The notes beneath the pieces are model-generated. The model did not search any database and was not told the DNA's origin. It saw nothing but the letters and a program-made list of their open reading frames with translations. Of a stretch of DNA of 64,000 bases, positions 36,382-45,568 are shown piece by piece (the first letter of the stretch is position 1; each line of letters opens with the position of its first letter). This stretch comes from Flavobacterium humidisoli (GTDB lineage Bacteria; Bacteroidota; Bacteroidia; Flavobacteriales; Flavobacteriaceae): contig NZ_CP096829.1 in the NCBI RefSeq assembly GCF_023272795.1, positions 186,001 through 250,000 on the forward strand. The letters run 5' to 3'. The position numbers were made by a program, and so were the translations under genes.

Positions 36382-37260
36382 TTATTTCTTTTTGGTTGTT
36401 GTTGTTGTTTTCTTAGTGGTTGTAGTTGCTTTTTTTGTTGTAGCTGCTGGCGCAGTGTTTACAATCTTTTGCTGTACATATGGTTTATACAACCCATCTT
36501 TTTCTGCCCTTTTCTTAGCTTCATCTGCTCTTTTTTGAGAATCTGGATGCGAGCTCATCATTTGATCAATAAACGAAGCTTGAGCGCCTTCACTCATTTT
36601 TGCCAAAATTCTAAACGCAGATTCTTCAGCATTTACATTGTAACCGTTTTTCTTCATGAAATTGTAAGCAAATAAATCTGCTTCAGATTCTTGTTTACGG
36701 CTATATTTACTATCAATAATTGCGCTTCCAATTTTTCCAAGTTGACTATCTGTAACTGTCGCTACTGTTGCCGACTGAGAAGCTACTCCATCCATTAAAG
36801 CTTCTTTTTGATAAGCTGCACGAATAGCATCTCTAGAATCGTTGTTTGCTACGTGTCCGATTTCATGCCCAATTACAGCAATTAATTCATTGTCATCCAT
36901 AATATCCATTAAACCTGAATAAACACGAACGCTTCCGTCTGCAGTTGCAAAAGCATTTACTTCTTTCAATTTATATACTTTGTAATTTAAAGTAAACCCG
37001 TCACCAGAAGCATGTTTTCCAAAAACTCGATTTAATCTTAAAGTATAACCATCTGTTGGCCCAGCAATTTCATGTTCTGCATCTAATTTATCTACTGCTT
37101 CTTTAGATAATTTTGCCGCATCGGCATTACTAAAAGTAAAACCAGTAACTCCTTTCTGAACTGCCCCAATTGCTTTATCTCCAAAATTAATCTGTGCAGT
37201 CATTTTAGTTAAACCAAATGCTGTAAATAAAAGCCCCGCTATTATAAATTTCTTTTTCAT
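36382..37260 (-). CDS. M48-family metalloprotease (copy 1)
   Basis: 292 residues. Signal peptide (ending KMTAQ), then a zinc protease domain: GHEIGHVANND with HEIGH at 132-136 and the third ligand in SRKQESEADLFAY. Conserved flank AFATADGSVRVYSGLMDIM. The C-terminal 25 residues are an almost pure Thr/Lys tail (TTTTKKTTTTTKKK) encoded by a simple repeat. Likely a periplasmic protease of the LoiP/YcaL type. It lies next to a close paralog in the same orientation. Confidence 0.92.
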   Translation of the reverse strand: MKKKFIIAGLLFTAFGLTKMTAQINFGDKAIGAVQKGVTGFTFSNADAAKLSKEAVDKLDAEHEIAGPTDGYTLRLNRVFGKHASGDGFTLNYKVYKLKEVNAFATADGSVRVYSGLMDIMDDNELIAVIGHEIGHVANNDSRDAIRAAYQKEALMDGVASQSATVATVTDSQLGKIGSAIIDSKYSRKQESEADLFAYNFMKKNGYNVNAEESAFRILAKMSEGAQASFIDQMMSSHPDSQKRADEAKKRAEKDGLYKPYVQQKIVNTAPAATTKKATTTTKKTTTTTKKK

Positions 37261-37286
37261 ATTTTTTTATAATTACAATTTAACAA

Positions 37287-37294
37287 CAAATGTA
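37287..37294 (-). promoter_or_regulatory. Promoter -7 element of M48 copy 1
   Basis: TACATTTG on the minus strand, 26 bases upstream of the start codon. No -33 TTG at proper distance. Confidence 0.4.
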
Positions 37295-37398
37295 GCATAA
37301 CAAAATGCTATTTTAATTTCCCACAAAACTTGTTTTTCAACAATTAAAGGTATAAAATTTTAACGAGTTATATAATTACCTAATAAATAAAACTATAT

Positions 37399-37433
37399 AA
37401 AAAAACCGACAAACTCTAAAGAATTTATCGGCT
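37399..37433 (-). terminator. Terminator of M48 copy 2
   Basis: On the minus strand CCGATAAATTCT pairs with AGAGTTTGTCGG (with G-U pairs), followed by seven T. It separates the two protease genes into two transcripts. Confidence 0.65.
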
Positions 37434-37456
37434 CTATTTTTACTCTTTAAAAAACA

Positions 37457-38314
37457 TTATTTCTTCTTTGTTGTCACTTTCTTTTTAGTTGTAGTTGCTT
37501 TAACCGGAGCAGTATTTACAATTTTTTGCTGTATGTAAGCTTTATACAAACCATCTTTTACTGCTCTTTTTTTAGCTTCTTCAGCTCTCTTGCCAGAATC
37601 AGGATGCGAACTTACCATCTTAGTAAGAAAAGACGCCTCTGCTCCTTCACTTAAATTTTGAAGAATTCTAAAAGCCGATTCTACCGCATTTACATCATAC
37701 CCATTTTTTTTCATAAAATCATAAGAAAAGTTATCGGCTTCAGATTCTTGCTTTCTGCTATGTTTACTATCAATCATTGCACTTCCTAGTTGCCCTAATT
37801 GAGATTGGGTAATAGTCTCGATTTTTCCGGATTGCGACGATGCAACATCGAGTAAAGCCTCTTTTTTATAAGCTGCCTTTATTGCATCTCTTGTATCATG
37901 ATTTACAACATGACCGATTTCATGACCAATAACAGCAAGCAATTCATTATCATCCATAATATCCATTAAACCCGCAAAGACACGCACACTCCCATCAGCA
38001 CATGCAAAGGCATTAATATCTTTTACTAGATATACCTTATAATTTAATGCAACACCTTCACTAGATATATGTTTGCCAAATAAACGATTTAAGCGAATTG
38101 AGTATCCATCATTTGTTCCAGCTACAGGATTATTCGCATCCATTTCGTCAATCGCTTTTTTTGCTAAAGCAGCTGCATCGGCATCACTAAAAGTAAAACC
38201 AGAAACCCCTTTACCTAAAGCTCCCATAGCTTTATCCGAAAGGATTTGTGCATTTGCTTCGACAAAACCAAAAGACAAAAATAAAACTCCAAGGGCAATA
38301 AATCTTTTTTTCAT
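37457..38314 (-). CDS. M48-family metalloprotease (copy 2)
   Basis: 285 residues, clearly homologous along its length to the downstream copy: signal peptide ending EANAQ, KAMGALGKGVSGFTFSDADA, IGHEIGHVVNHDTRD, SRKQESEADNFSYDFM, SSHPDSGKRAEEAKKRA. Its C-terminal tail is shorter (TTTKKKVTTKKK). A tandem duplication with separate promoters and terminators fits best. A minus-strand TAATTTTG element lies at 38339-38346. Confidence 0.92.
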   Translation of the reverse strand: MKKRFIALGVLFLSFGFVEANAQILSDKAMGALGKGVSGFTFSDADAAALAKKAIDEMDANNPVAGTNDGYSIRLNRLFGKHISSEGVALNYKVYLVKDINAFACADGSVRVFAGLMDIMDDNELLAVIGHEIGHVVNHDTRDAIKAAYKKEALLDVASSQSGKIETITQSQLGQLGSAMIDSKHSRKQESEADNFSYDFMKKNGYDVNAVESAFRILQNLSEGAEASFLTKMVSSHPDSGKRAEEAKKRAVKDGLYKAYIQQKIVNTAPVKATTTKKKVTTKKK

Positions 38315-38587
38315 GTTTTAAAACTGTTAAATTAACAGCAAAATTAGCACAGCATGAATTTTACAAGTTCTCAAGAAGCCAAATTTGTAACAGATTAAGA
38401 CTGAACTTTTATATTCCACAAAAACCAAATAGAAATCTAAATATTAAACAGAAATCAAAAAAACTACACCTAAAAAAGCATTAAAAAATAAATTATTAAC
38501 AATTGCATTCAATTATCTTAAATATTTGCCATTAACAAGATATGTAAACGAAAAGCAAATAAACATCTCAAAATAAACTACATTCCG

Positions 38588-38595
38588 TATCTTTG
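38588..38595 (+). promoter_or_regulatory. Promoter -7 element of lipA
   Basis: TATCTTTG, 18 bases before the lipA ATG, implying a leader of only about ten bases. The rest of the 299-base gap (38315-38613) is AT-rich and shows nothing else I can support. Confidence 0.5.
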
Positions 38596-38613
38596 CACTT
38601 TGAACATTGATAT

Positions 38614-39480
38614 ATGGAAACAGTCACTGAAAATATACAAACCACAAAACCAAAGTGGTTAAAAGTAAAATTACCTATCGGACAAAAATATACTGAACTT
38701 AGAGGTTTAGTTGATAAATATAGTTTAAATACCATTTGTACTTCTGGAAGCTGTCCAAATATGGGCGAATGTTGGGGTGAAGGAACAGCAACTTTCATGA
38801 TTCTAGGAAATGTTTGTACTCGTTCTTGCGGTTTCTGCGGTGTAAAAACAGGCAGACCAGAAACGGTAGATTGGGATGAGCCTGAAAAAGTAGCTCGTTC
38901 TATTAAAATCATGAATATCAAACATGCTGTAATCACTAGCGTTGACAGAGACGATATTAAAGACGGCGGCTCTATCATTTGGATGGAAACCGTGAGAGCC
39001 ATCAGAAGAATGAACCCTCAAACTACTCTTGAAACTTTGATCCCAGATTTTCAAGGAATTGAAAGAAACCTTGATCGTATTGTAGAAGCAAATCCTGAAG
39101 TTGTTTCTCATAACATGGAAACTGTACGACGTTTAACTCGCGAAGTTCGTATTCAAGCTAAATATGATAGAAGTTTAGAAGTACTTCGCTATCTTAAAGA
39201 AAAAGGAATTAACAGAACAAAATCTGGAATTATGCTTGGTCTTGGAGAAACTGAAGAAGAAGTTTTCCAGACTATGACCGATTTAAGAAATGCGAATGTT
39301 GATGTGGTAACAATTGGACAATATTTACAGCCAAGTAAAAAACATCTTCCTGTAAAAGAATTCATTACCCCTGAACAATTTGCCAGATATGAAAAATTTG
39401 GTCTTGATCTAGGTTTCAGACATGTTGAGAGTGGACCTCTTGTTCGTTCTTCATACAAAGCACAAAAACATATTTTATAA
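38614..39480 (+). CDS. lipA: Lipoyl synthase
   Basis: Radical-SAM enzyme that inserts two sulfurs into octanoyl groups of lipoyl domains. 288 residues. Auxiliary cluster Cys in [13 protein letters not shown], radical-[11 protein letters not shown] (CxxxCxxC), and the C-terminal [11 protein letters not shown] with the RSSY Ser that ligates the auxiliary cluster. [15 protein letters not shown] is canonical. 102 bases before gap. Confidence 0.97.
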   Translation: METVTENIQTTKPKWLKVKLPIGQKYTELRGLVDKYSLNTICTSGSCPNMGECWGEGTATFMILGNVCTRSCGFCGVKTGRPETVDWDEPEKVARSIKIMNIKHAVITSVDRDDIKDGGSIIWMETVRAIRRMNPQTTLETLIPDFQGIERNLDRIVEANPEVVSHNMETVRRLTREVRIQAKYDRSLEVLRYLKEKGINRTKSGIMLGLGETEEEVFQTMTDLRNANVDVVTIGQYLQPSKKHLPVKEFITPEQFARYEKFGLDLGFRHVESGPLVRSSYKAQKHIL

Positions 39481-39582
39481 ATTTAGGTTAATAGTTTAAT
39501 TGGTTAATCGTTTAGTCGCCAAGACGTTTAACGGTTTGAAACAATTAAACGATTTTAACAATAAAACGAATAAACCGAATAA

Positions 39583-40581
39583 TTGAAAACAAGAATTGCT
39601 ATTAATGGATTTGGGAGAATTGGAAGAAATTTATTCCGATTGCTTTTAAATCACCCCGAAATCGAAGTCGTTGCTATAAATGACATTGCAGACAACAAAA
39701 CCATGTCGCATTTAATTAAATACGACAGTATTCATGGTGTTTTGAAAGCCGAAGTAAGTCATGACGAAAATAGTATCATAGTAGATGGAAGACATTTTTT
39801 CTTTTTTCACGAAAAAAACATTTCAAACATAGACTGGAAGTCGCATTCGATTGATATTGTGATTGAATCGACAGGCAAATATAAAACGCATGAAGAATTA
39901 AATGCGCATCTGGAAGCTGGAGCAAAAAAAGTAATTCTTTCGGCTCCATCAGAAGTTGACACTATCAAAACGGTAGTTTTGGGTGTAAACGAACATATTT
40001 TGGATGGAAACGAAGATATAGTTTCTAATGCAAGTTGCACAACCAATAATGCTGCTCCGATGATTAAAATTATCGAAGAATTGTGCGGAATTGAGCAAGC
40101 TTACATTACCACTATACATTCTTTTACAACAGACCAAAGTCTTCATGACCAGCCACATAAGGATTTACGCCGTGCGAGGGGAGCCAGCCAGTCGATTGTT
40201 CCAACAACTACGGGTGCAGCTAAGGCATTAACAAAAATTTTTCCTAAATTGCACAATAAAATGGGTGGCTGTGGCATTAGAGTCCCAGTTCCAGACGGTT
40301 CATTAACAGACATAACCTTCAATGTAAAACGTGCCGTGAGCATTGAAGAAATAAATAAAGCATTCAAACAAGCCTCAAAAACAAATTTAAAAGGGATATT
40401 AGATTATACCGAAGATCCGATTGTTTCGGTTGATGTAATTGGCAATACAAATTCTTGTTTATTTGATGCTCAGCTAACTTCGGTTATCGATAAAATGGTA
40501 AAAGTTGTAGGCTGGTACGATAACGAAATTGGCTATTCATCAAGATTGATTGATTTAATTTTACTGATAAGAAAAAAATAA
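39583..40581 (+). CDS. gap: Glyceraldehyde-3-phosphate dehydrogenase, type I
   Basis: 332 residues with a TTG start; the first residues MKTRIAINGFGRIGRNLFRLL fit other GAPDHs, so the start is secure. NAD-binding INGFGRIGR, active-site SNASCTTNNAAP with Cys152, and VVGWYDNEIGYSSRL at the C-terminus are present. Gap genes are often duplicated in Flavobacteria; which paralog this is cannot be told here. The hybrid kinase begins 26 bases downstream, an unusual partner for gap. Confidence 0.95.
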   Translation: MKTRIAINGFGRIGRNLFRLLLNHPEIEVVAINDIADNKTMSHLIKYDSIHGVLKAEVSHDENSIIVDGRHFFFFHEKNISNIDWKSHSIDIVIESTGKYKTHEELNAHLEAGAKKVILSAPSEVDTIKTVVLGVNEHILDGNEDIVSNASCTTNNAAPMIKIIEELCGIEQAYITTIHSFTTDQSLHDQPHKDLRRARGASQSIVPTTTGAAKALTKIFPKLHNKMGGCGIRVPVPDGSLTDITFNVKRAVSIEEINKAFKQASKTNLKGILDYTEDPIVSVDVIGNTNSCLFDAQLTSVIDKMVKVVGWYDNEIGYSSRLIDLILLIRKK

Positions 40582-40607
40582 GATTCATTGTAATAGCATT
40601 GCCATAC

Positions 40608-42779
40608 ATGAAATACTATCTTTTTATTGTTGTTTGTTTTTTTAACTCATTTTTGTATTCTCAAACTAAAAAGAATACGGATAGTGTTACCTATTATAAC
40701 AAGCTGGCTAATTCTAACCTTAACAATAAAAAGTTTGATCAGGCGGTTTATTACACCGAAAAGTCTATTAATTTTTGCGAAGAAAATGGCAAAAAAGAGA
40801 ATTTGGCCAATCAGACTTTTAAGCTAGGAAAAATCTATTATAACCAGAGAAAATTTGAAGACGCTTTAAAAAACTTCCACAAAACAGTTTCTTTATTTGA
40901 CACCTTAAAACCAAGCTGCACAAAAGTTTTGGCATTGCATTATATTGGCGTAACAAATACCGCAAAAGGCGATTACAAAACAGCTAATGTTTATTACACA
41001 AAAGCCAAAGATTTACTTAAAAACCTGAACATCAATGATAACGCAGAAATATTAAATTATCAGAAAGCTTTAGCATTTAAAACCAATAACGATCTTAAAT
41101 CGGCAATAAAGACTTTTAAAGCGATCACTAAAAAACCAGATAACAATGCAATTATAAAAACCAAAGTAGATACATATTATCAGCTTGGTTTAATTGAAGG
41201 GCAACTTAAAAGAAACGATTCTGCAATTATATATTTTAATAAAGCCTTAGATTACAATGCCAAAGTCAATGATTTTTCGAAGAAATCGAAAATCGTTTTA
41301 GCCATAAGCCAATACTATAAACAAAATAAAAACTATGATCTGGCATATTCCTACCTAGATGAGCATTATCAGCTGGAAAATTATATGCTAAAACTAAAAA
41401 ATGCCAAAATTGATTTGGATGAATTCCAAAAATTCAAAAAAAATCAATCTTTAAGCAATACCATTAAGAAAGAAAGCGAAGAAAAATTTCAGCTCAAAAC
41501 TTATCGTTACTCTAAGCTAGTCAGTATTTTAGCCATTGCCTTAATTTCAATTTTGTCTCTTTTAAGTTTGGCTTTGTATAAAAACAATATCATTAGAAAC
41601 CAGAACAATTTACTGCTCAGAGAAAAAAATAAAGAATTGATTCTGGCCAAAAACAAAGCAGAAAAAGCATCAAAAGCAAGATCTGAATTTTTATCAACCG
41701 TAAGCCATGAACTCCGGACGCCGTTGAATGCAATAAACGGAATTACACATATCCTTCTAGAAGACAAGCCAAAGAAAAAACAACTAAAATACTTGGAGTC
41801 TTTAAAATTCTCTGGAAACTATCTAACCACCTTCATCAATGAAATTTTAGAAATTAATAAAATTGATTCGACTAAAGTGGAAGTTGAAAATATCAGCTTT
41901 AATTTGAAAGAATTGCTTTTTAATATTCAAAGTTCATTAAAAGAATTGGCAACCGCCAACAAAAACTACTTCAATTTAGAAATAGATAAAACTATTCCCG
42001 ATAATTTAATTGGAGATCCTACAAAATTATCTCAGATCATACTTAATCTAATCAATAATGCATTAAAATTTACTCAGAACGGGCACGTAAATGTTATCGC
42101 AAAACTATATTCTCAAGAAGAAGAAAATGCAACGGTTTATTTTGAAATTGTCGACACTGGAATCGGAATTCCAGAAGACAAACTTCAATCTGTTTTTGAG
42201 AGCTTTTCTCAAGGTTCTATAGAGGTAAACAGAAAATATGGAGGAACAGGTCTTGGCCTCACTATTGTAAAAAAATTAATAGAACTTTTAGGAGGCGAAA
42301 TAAAATTAAAAAGTGAAGTAGGTAAAGGTTCTACATTTACCTTCAAGTTAAACTTCAAAATCAATAATGAACCATTGGAAGTAATCGAAGAAGTAAAACC
42401 CTATAATGACAAACAATTGAAAAACAAATCTATTTTATTGATTGAGGACAACAAGATCAATCAAATGATCACTCGCAAAATGTTGGAAAACAAAAATATC
42501 ACTTGCGAAATTGTTGACAATGGAGAAGATGCTGTCGAGCTTTTAAAAGTTAAACGCTTTGATATGATTTTAATGGATGTTCATCTTCCTGGAATTAACG
42601 GAACGACGGCTACCAAATTGATTCGCGAATTTGACAAAGCGACTCCAATTATTGCCTTAACAGCTATTTCGCTAGACGAAAACCGAGATATGCTCCTTTC
42701 GTTCGGAATGGACGATGTTATTACCAAGCCTTTTGTCCCAGACGAATTCTATAGTACTATTGCTAAGTTTTTTGATTAA
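40608..42779 (+). CDS. TPR hybrid histidine kinase
   Basis: ATG at 40608 begins a signal peptide (MKYYLFIVVCFFNSFLYSQ). 723 residues. Periplasmic TPR array (about 25-270), one membrane span (about 300-322), short coiled coil, HisKA with SHELRTPLNAING (phospho-His 367), HATPase_c with NLINNALKFT, DTGIGIPEDKL and YGGTGLGLTIVKKL, and a C-terminal receiver with DDNKINQ-like EDNKINQ, LMDVHLPGING (Asp657) and the PFVPDEF Lys loop. No DNA-binding domain, so output goes to another protein. It is likely co-transcribed with gap. Confidence 0.93.
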   Translation: MKYYLFIVVCFFNSFLYSQTKKNTDSVTYYNKLANSNLNNKKFDQAVYYTEKSINFCEENGKKENLANQTFKLGKIYYNQRKFEDALKNFHKTVSLFDTLKPSCTKVLALHYIGVTNTAKGDYKTANVYYTKAKDLLKNLNINDNAEILNYQKALAFKTNNDLKSAIKTFKAITKKPDNNAIIKTKVDTYYQLGLIEGQLKRNDSAIIYFNKALDYNAKVNDFSKKSKIVLAISQYYKQNKNYDLAYSYLDEHYQLENYMLKLKNAKIDLDEFQKFKKNQSLSNTIKKESEEKFQLKTYRYSKLVSILAIALISILSLLSLALYKNNIIRNQNNLLLREKNKELILAKNKAEKASKARSEFLSTVSHELRTPLNAINGITHILLEDKPKKKQLKYLESLKFSGNYLTTFINEILEINKIDSTKVEVENISFNLKELLFNIQSSLKELATANKNYFNLEIDKTIPDNLIGDPTKLSQIILNLINNALKFTQNGHVNVIAKLYSQEEENATVYFEIVDTGIGIPEDKLQSVFESFSQGSIEVNRKYGGTGLGLTIVKKLIELLGGEIKLKSEVGKGSTFTFKLNFKINNEPLEVIEEVKPYNDKQLKNKSILLIEDNKINQMITRKMLENKNITCEIVDNGEDAVELLKVKRFDMILMDVHLPGINGTTATKLIREFDKATPIIALTAISLDENRDMLLSFGMDDVITKPFVPDEFYSTIAKFFD

Positions 42780-42785
42780 CTTTTT

Positions 42786-42825
42786 TAAGATGCTAAGTTT
42801 CTAAGATACTAAGACTCTAAGTTTT
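42786..42825. repeat. Short CTAAG repeats
   Basis: Tandem words (AAGATGCTAAG, CTAAGATACTAAG, CTCTAAG) in the gap between convergent kinase and lpxK. A related tract is at 49739-49818. Low complexity; function unknown. Confidence 0.4.
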
Positions 42826-42835
42826 TCTTTTATAC

Positions 42836-43846
42836 TTAAATTTCTAAATACTTTAAAATCGCAGCGTCGAAATCTTGCTGATGATTAATGAAAGAACTTT
42901 TTATTGGAAGATAATACAATTGATCTACTAACTGCGAATCTTTTAAACGCACGTAATCTTTCTCCGTTGTAATTATTTTTCTTCCATTTGCTTTGATTTG
43001 AATTGAATCTAGATCTGCATCAGAAAAATGATGATGATCTGGAAAAGTCAAGCATTCATCACTTTCATTTTTTAGGTAGTCAAAAAATGGTCTTGGTTTT
43101 GCAATTCCAGCCAAAAGAAGTTTAGACTCTGCTTTTATTTCGCTTATCGCAATTGTTTCGTTTTTGCCGTAAACAACTGTATCATAATCAATAAAAGTAA
43201 AAAAGACTTGCTGTTTAGGATTTAATTTCAGTTTTGATCTAATTTGCGTCTGTTCTTCTTCCGTTAAAATTTTAGGGCATTTTGTAACAACCACTATACT
43301 GGCTCTTTCTGCTCCGCTCCTGCTCTCACGTAAATTCCCCGTTGGCAGCATAAAATCATCTGCATATAAATCGCCATAAGAAGTCAGTAAAATATAAAAA
43401 CCAGCTTTTACTTTTCTGTGCTGATAAGCATCATCAAGCAAAATAATTTCTGGTTTTTCATTTTGTGAAAGTAATTGCTGAATTCCGTTTGTGCGATTCG
43501 CATCAACAGCAACCATTACATTTGGAAATTTTTGATAAAACTGAAACGGTTCATCACCTAAAATTTCGGCATTTGAATTTTCATCAGCCAAAACAAAACC
43601 TTCCGATTTTCTTTTATAACCGCGGCTCAAAGTAGCAACTTTATACTTATCAGATAACAATCGAATTAAATATTCTATTTGTGGTGTTTTACCGGTTCCG
43701 CCCACGCTCAAATTTCCAACAGCAATAACTGGCAGATCAAATGAAGTTGATTTTAGAATTCCTTTATCAAAAAGAAAATTACGGATTGAAGTAATGAATC
43801 CGTATAAAATAGCGAAAGGGAAAAGTATTTTTCGAAGTAAGTTCAT
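42836..43846 (-). CDS. lpxK: Tetraacyldisaccharide 4'-kinase
   Basis: Lipid A 4'-kinase at the inner membrane. 336 residues. N-terminal membrane-associated helix, P-loop VGNLSVGGTGKTPQIEYL, LSRGYKRKSEGF, GDEPFQFYQKF, ILLDDAYQHRKV (Walker-B-like Asp), LPTGNLRES and HHHFSDADLD are family hallmarks. It follows the TA toxin gene by four bases on the minus strand, which may be chance or an operon. Confidence 0.95.
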   Translation of the reverse strand: MNLLRKILFPFAILYGFITSIRNFLFDKGILKSTSFDLPVIAVGNLSVGGTGKTPQIEYLIRLLSDKYKVATLSRGYKRKSEGFVLADENSNAEILGDEPFQFYQKFPNVMVAVDANRTNGIQQLLSQNEKPEIILLDDAYQHRKVKAGFYILLTSYGDLYADDFMLPTGNLRESRSGAERASIVVVTKCPKILTEEEQTQIRSKLKLNPKQQVFFTFIDYDTVVYGKNETIAISEIKAESKLLLAGIAKPRPFFDYLKNESDECLTFPDHHHFSDADLDSIQIKANGRKIITTEKDYVRLKDSQLVDQLYYLPIKSSFINHQQDFDAAILKYLEI

Positions 43847-43850
43847 AGAA

Positions 43851-44132
43851 TTATTTATCTGAGTAATGACCCATTGCAGAAACTATAATAACGGTGACAA
43901 TCTCTTCTTCTACACGATAAATCATTCTATCTTTTTGATTAATTCTTCTAGACCAATATCCATTAAGGCTATACTTCAACTCCTCTGGTTGTCCTTCTCC
44001 AAAAAAAGGGGTTTCAGTTAGTTCTAAAAGTATTTTTTCAATCTTTTTTATGGTAGCTTTATTTCCTGATTTATAGTGATTTTTCAAATCTTTACGAGCA
44101 ATATCGTCAAATTCTACAAAATACTTCCCCAT
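43851..44132 (-). CDS. YoeB/Txe-type toxin (RelE superfamily)
   Basis: 93 residues. RelE/ParE fold mRNA interferase of the Txe/YoeB group: DDIARKDLKNHYKSGNKAT, LLELTETPFFGEGQPEELKY, LNGYWSRRINQKDRMIYRV and a C-terminal GHYSDK. The YoeB catalytic set (Glu of PEEL, Arg of SRRI, His-Tyr near the end) is conserved. Its start overlaps the antitoxin stop by 19 bases. It cleaves mRNA on the ribosome in characterised relatives. Confidence 0.88.
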   Translation of the reverse strand: MGKYFVEFDDIARKDLKNHYKSGNKATIKKIEKILLELTETPFFGEGQPEELKYSLNGYWSRRINQKDRMIYRVEEEIVTVIIVSAMGHYSDK

Positions 44133-44362
44133 ATATCATCTGGATTTAATCTTGTCGTTTTTCCTTGTTTAATATTCTCTTCTGCTTTTTTAACTTTTTC
44201 AATAAATTCGGCACTATAAATACTTTGCTCCTCATTAACCTGTCCATAACTATCCGTTTCAACAATTTCAATACCATCAAGACCTTTAAAGAAAGTTTCG
44301 AACATTTCCATAAATGCTTTTCCTGTCTTCGTGTGTTCGTTAATTTTTATAGTTGTCATCAC
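44114..44362 (-). CDS. Antitoxin of the YoeB-type pair
   Basis: 82 residues (start at the first of two adjacent ATG codons). N-terminal MTTIKINEHTKTGKAFMEMF resembles DUF2683-type antitoxins, with a short beta strand then helices; the C-terminal tail, KKAEENIKQGKTTRLNPDDIW, likely wraps the toxin. It precedes and overlaps the toxin gene, as expected. Autoregulation is suggested by a palindrome on its -7 box. Confidence 0.8.
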   Translation of the reverse strand: MMTTIKINEHTKTGKAFMEMFETFFKGLDGIEIVETDSYGQVNEEQSIYSAEFIEKVKKAEENIKQGKTTRLNPDDIWGSIL

Positions 44363-44378
44363 TTATAAATTTTATATT

Positions 44379-44411
44379 ACAAATGTACTAAATTTGTACT
44401 TTTAGTATCAA
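44379..44411 (-). promoter_or_regulatory. TA promoter with palindrome overlapping a divergent -7 element
   Basis: Minus strand: TTG (44409-44411), 21-base spacer, TACATTTG (44380-44387). The -7 box lies in the palindrome ACAAAT-n7-ATTTGT (44379-44397). On the plus strand TAAATTTG (44389-44396) in the same palindrome could serve the Nif3 gene. Confidence 0.5.
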
Positions 44412-44470
44412 CTATTATTACCATTAGTATAAGATAGTTGTTACCAACAAAAATTTGGAAAAAACTGAAA

Positions 44471-45565
44471 ATGAAAATCAAAAATATTATATCGTCTCTT
44501 GAAGAAATGGCTCCTTTGGCTTATGCCGAAGATTTTGACAATGTCGGACTTTTAGTCGGAGATTCTGAAACCGAATCTACAGGAGTTTTAGTCTGTCATG
44601 ATGCCTTAGAAAGTGTTATCGACGAAGCTGTTGCTAAAAACTGTAATCTAGTCGTTTGTTTTCACCCGATATTATTTTCTGGAATTAAAAAAATTACAGG
44701 CAAAAATTATGTGGAACGCGCTATTTTAAAAGCGATCAAAAACGATATTGCTATTTATGCCGTTCATACTGCACTTGACAATCATTCTCAAGGGGTAAAT
44801 AAAATTTTCTGCGATGCATTAGGATTGAAAAATACTAAGGTTTTGATTCCGAAACAAAATTTCATTCAAAAACTAGTCACTTTTACCGTTCCTGATAATG
44901 CAGATAAAGTTCGAAATGCGATGTTTGCAGCTGGAGCCGGAACAATTGGAAATTATGACAATTGCAGTTTCAACACGGAAGGTTTTTTTACTTTTCAAGG
45001 AAATGAAGACAGCAATCCTGTAATTGGAGAAAAAGGAAAACTCCATACAGGAGAAGAAATTAAAATTGAAGTGGTTTTTGAAAAACATCTTCAGTCCAGA
45101 ATTTTAAAAGCACTATTTGCCAATCATATTTACGAAGAAGTCGCTTATGAGATTTACGATTTAAAGAATTCTCACCAAAATATTGGTTTAGGAATGATTG
45201 GCGAGCTGGAAAACGAAATGGAAGAAAAAGATTTCCTTGTTTCTGTAAAAGAAAAAATGATTGCCGACGGAATTCGTCATTCTGCCTTTTTAGGCAAAAA
45301 AATAAAAAAAGTTGCCGTTTTGGGCGGTTCAGGAAGTTTTGCCATAAAAAACGCTATTCAAGCTGGAGCCGATGCATTTTTGACTGCCGATTTGAAGTAT
45401 CATCAGTTTTATGAAGCTGAAAACAAGCTACTTTTGGCCGATATTGGTCATTTTGAGAGTGAACGCTATACAAAAAATTATATTGTTGATTATCTTCGAA
45501 AAAAAATTCTTAATTTTGCAATCATTTTATCGGAAGAAAATACAAATCCAGTTAAGTACTTATAG
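44471..45565 (+). CDS. Nif3-like dinuclear metal centre protein
   Basis: ATG at 44471 chosen over an upstream TTG. 364 residues, the long form with a PII-like insert. NIF3 motifs: AEDFDNVGLLVGD, VVCFHPILFSGIKKI, YAVHTALDNHSQGVN, then C-terminal VAVLGGSGSFAIKNA and DIGHFESERYT with metal-binding His and Glu. GTP cyclohydrolase-like activity has been proposed for the family; function is uncertain. It is followed at three bases by the coiled-coil gene, a conserved pair. Confidence 0.93.
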   Translation: MKIKNIISSLEEMAPLAYAEDFDNVGLLVGDSETESTGVLVCHDALESVIDEAVAKNCNLVVCFHPILFSGIKKITGKNYVERAILKAIKNDIAIYAVHTALDNHSQGVNKIFCDALGLKNTKVLIPKQNFIQKLVTFTVPDNADKVRNAMFAAGAGTIGNYDNCSFNTEGFFTFQGNEDSNPVIGEKGKLHTGEEIKIEVVFEKHLQSRILKALFANHIYEEVAYEIYDLKNSHQNIGLGMIGELENEMEEKDFLVSVKEKMIADGIRHSAFLGKKIKKVAVLGGSGSFAIKNAIQAGADAFLTADLKYHQFYEAENKLLLADIGHFESERYTKNYIVDYLRKKILNFAIILSEENTNPVKYL

Positions 45566-45568
45566 AAT

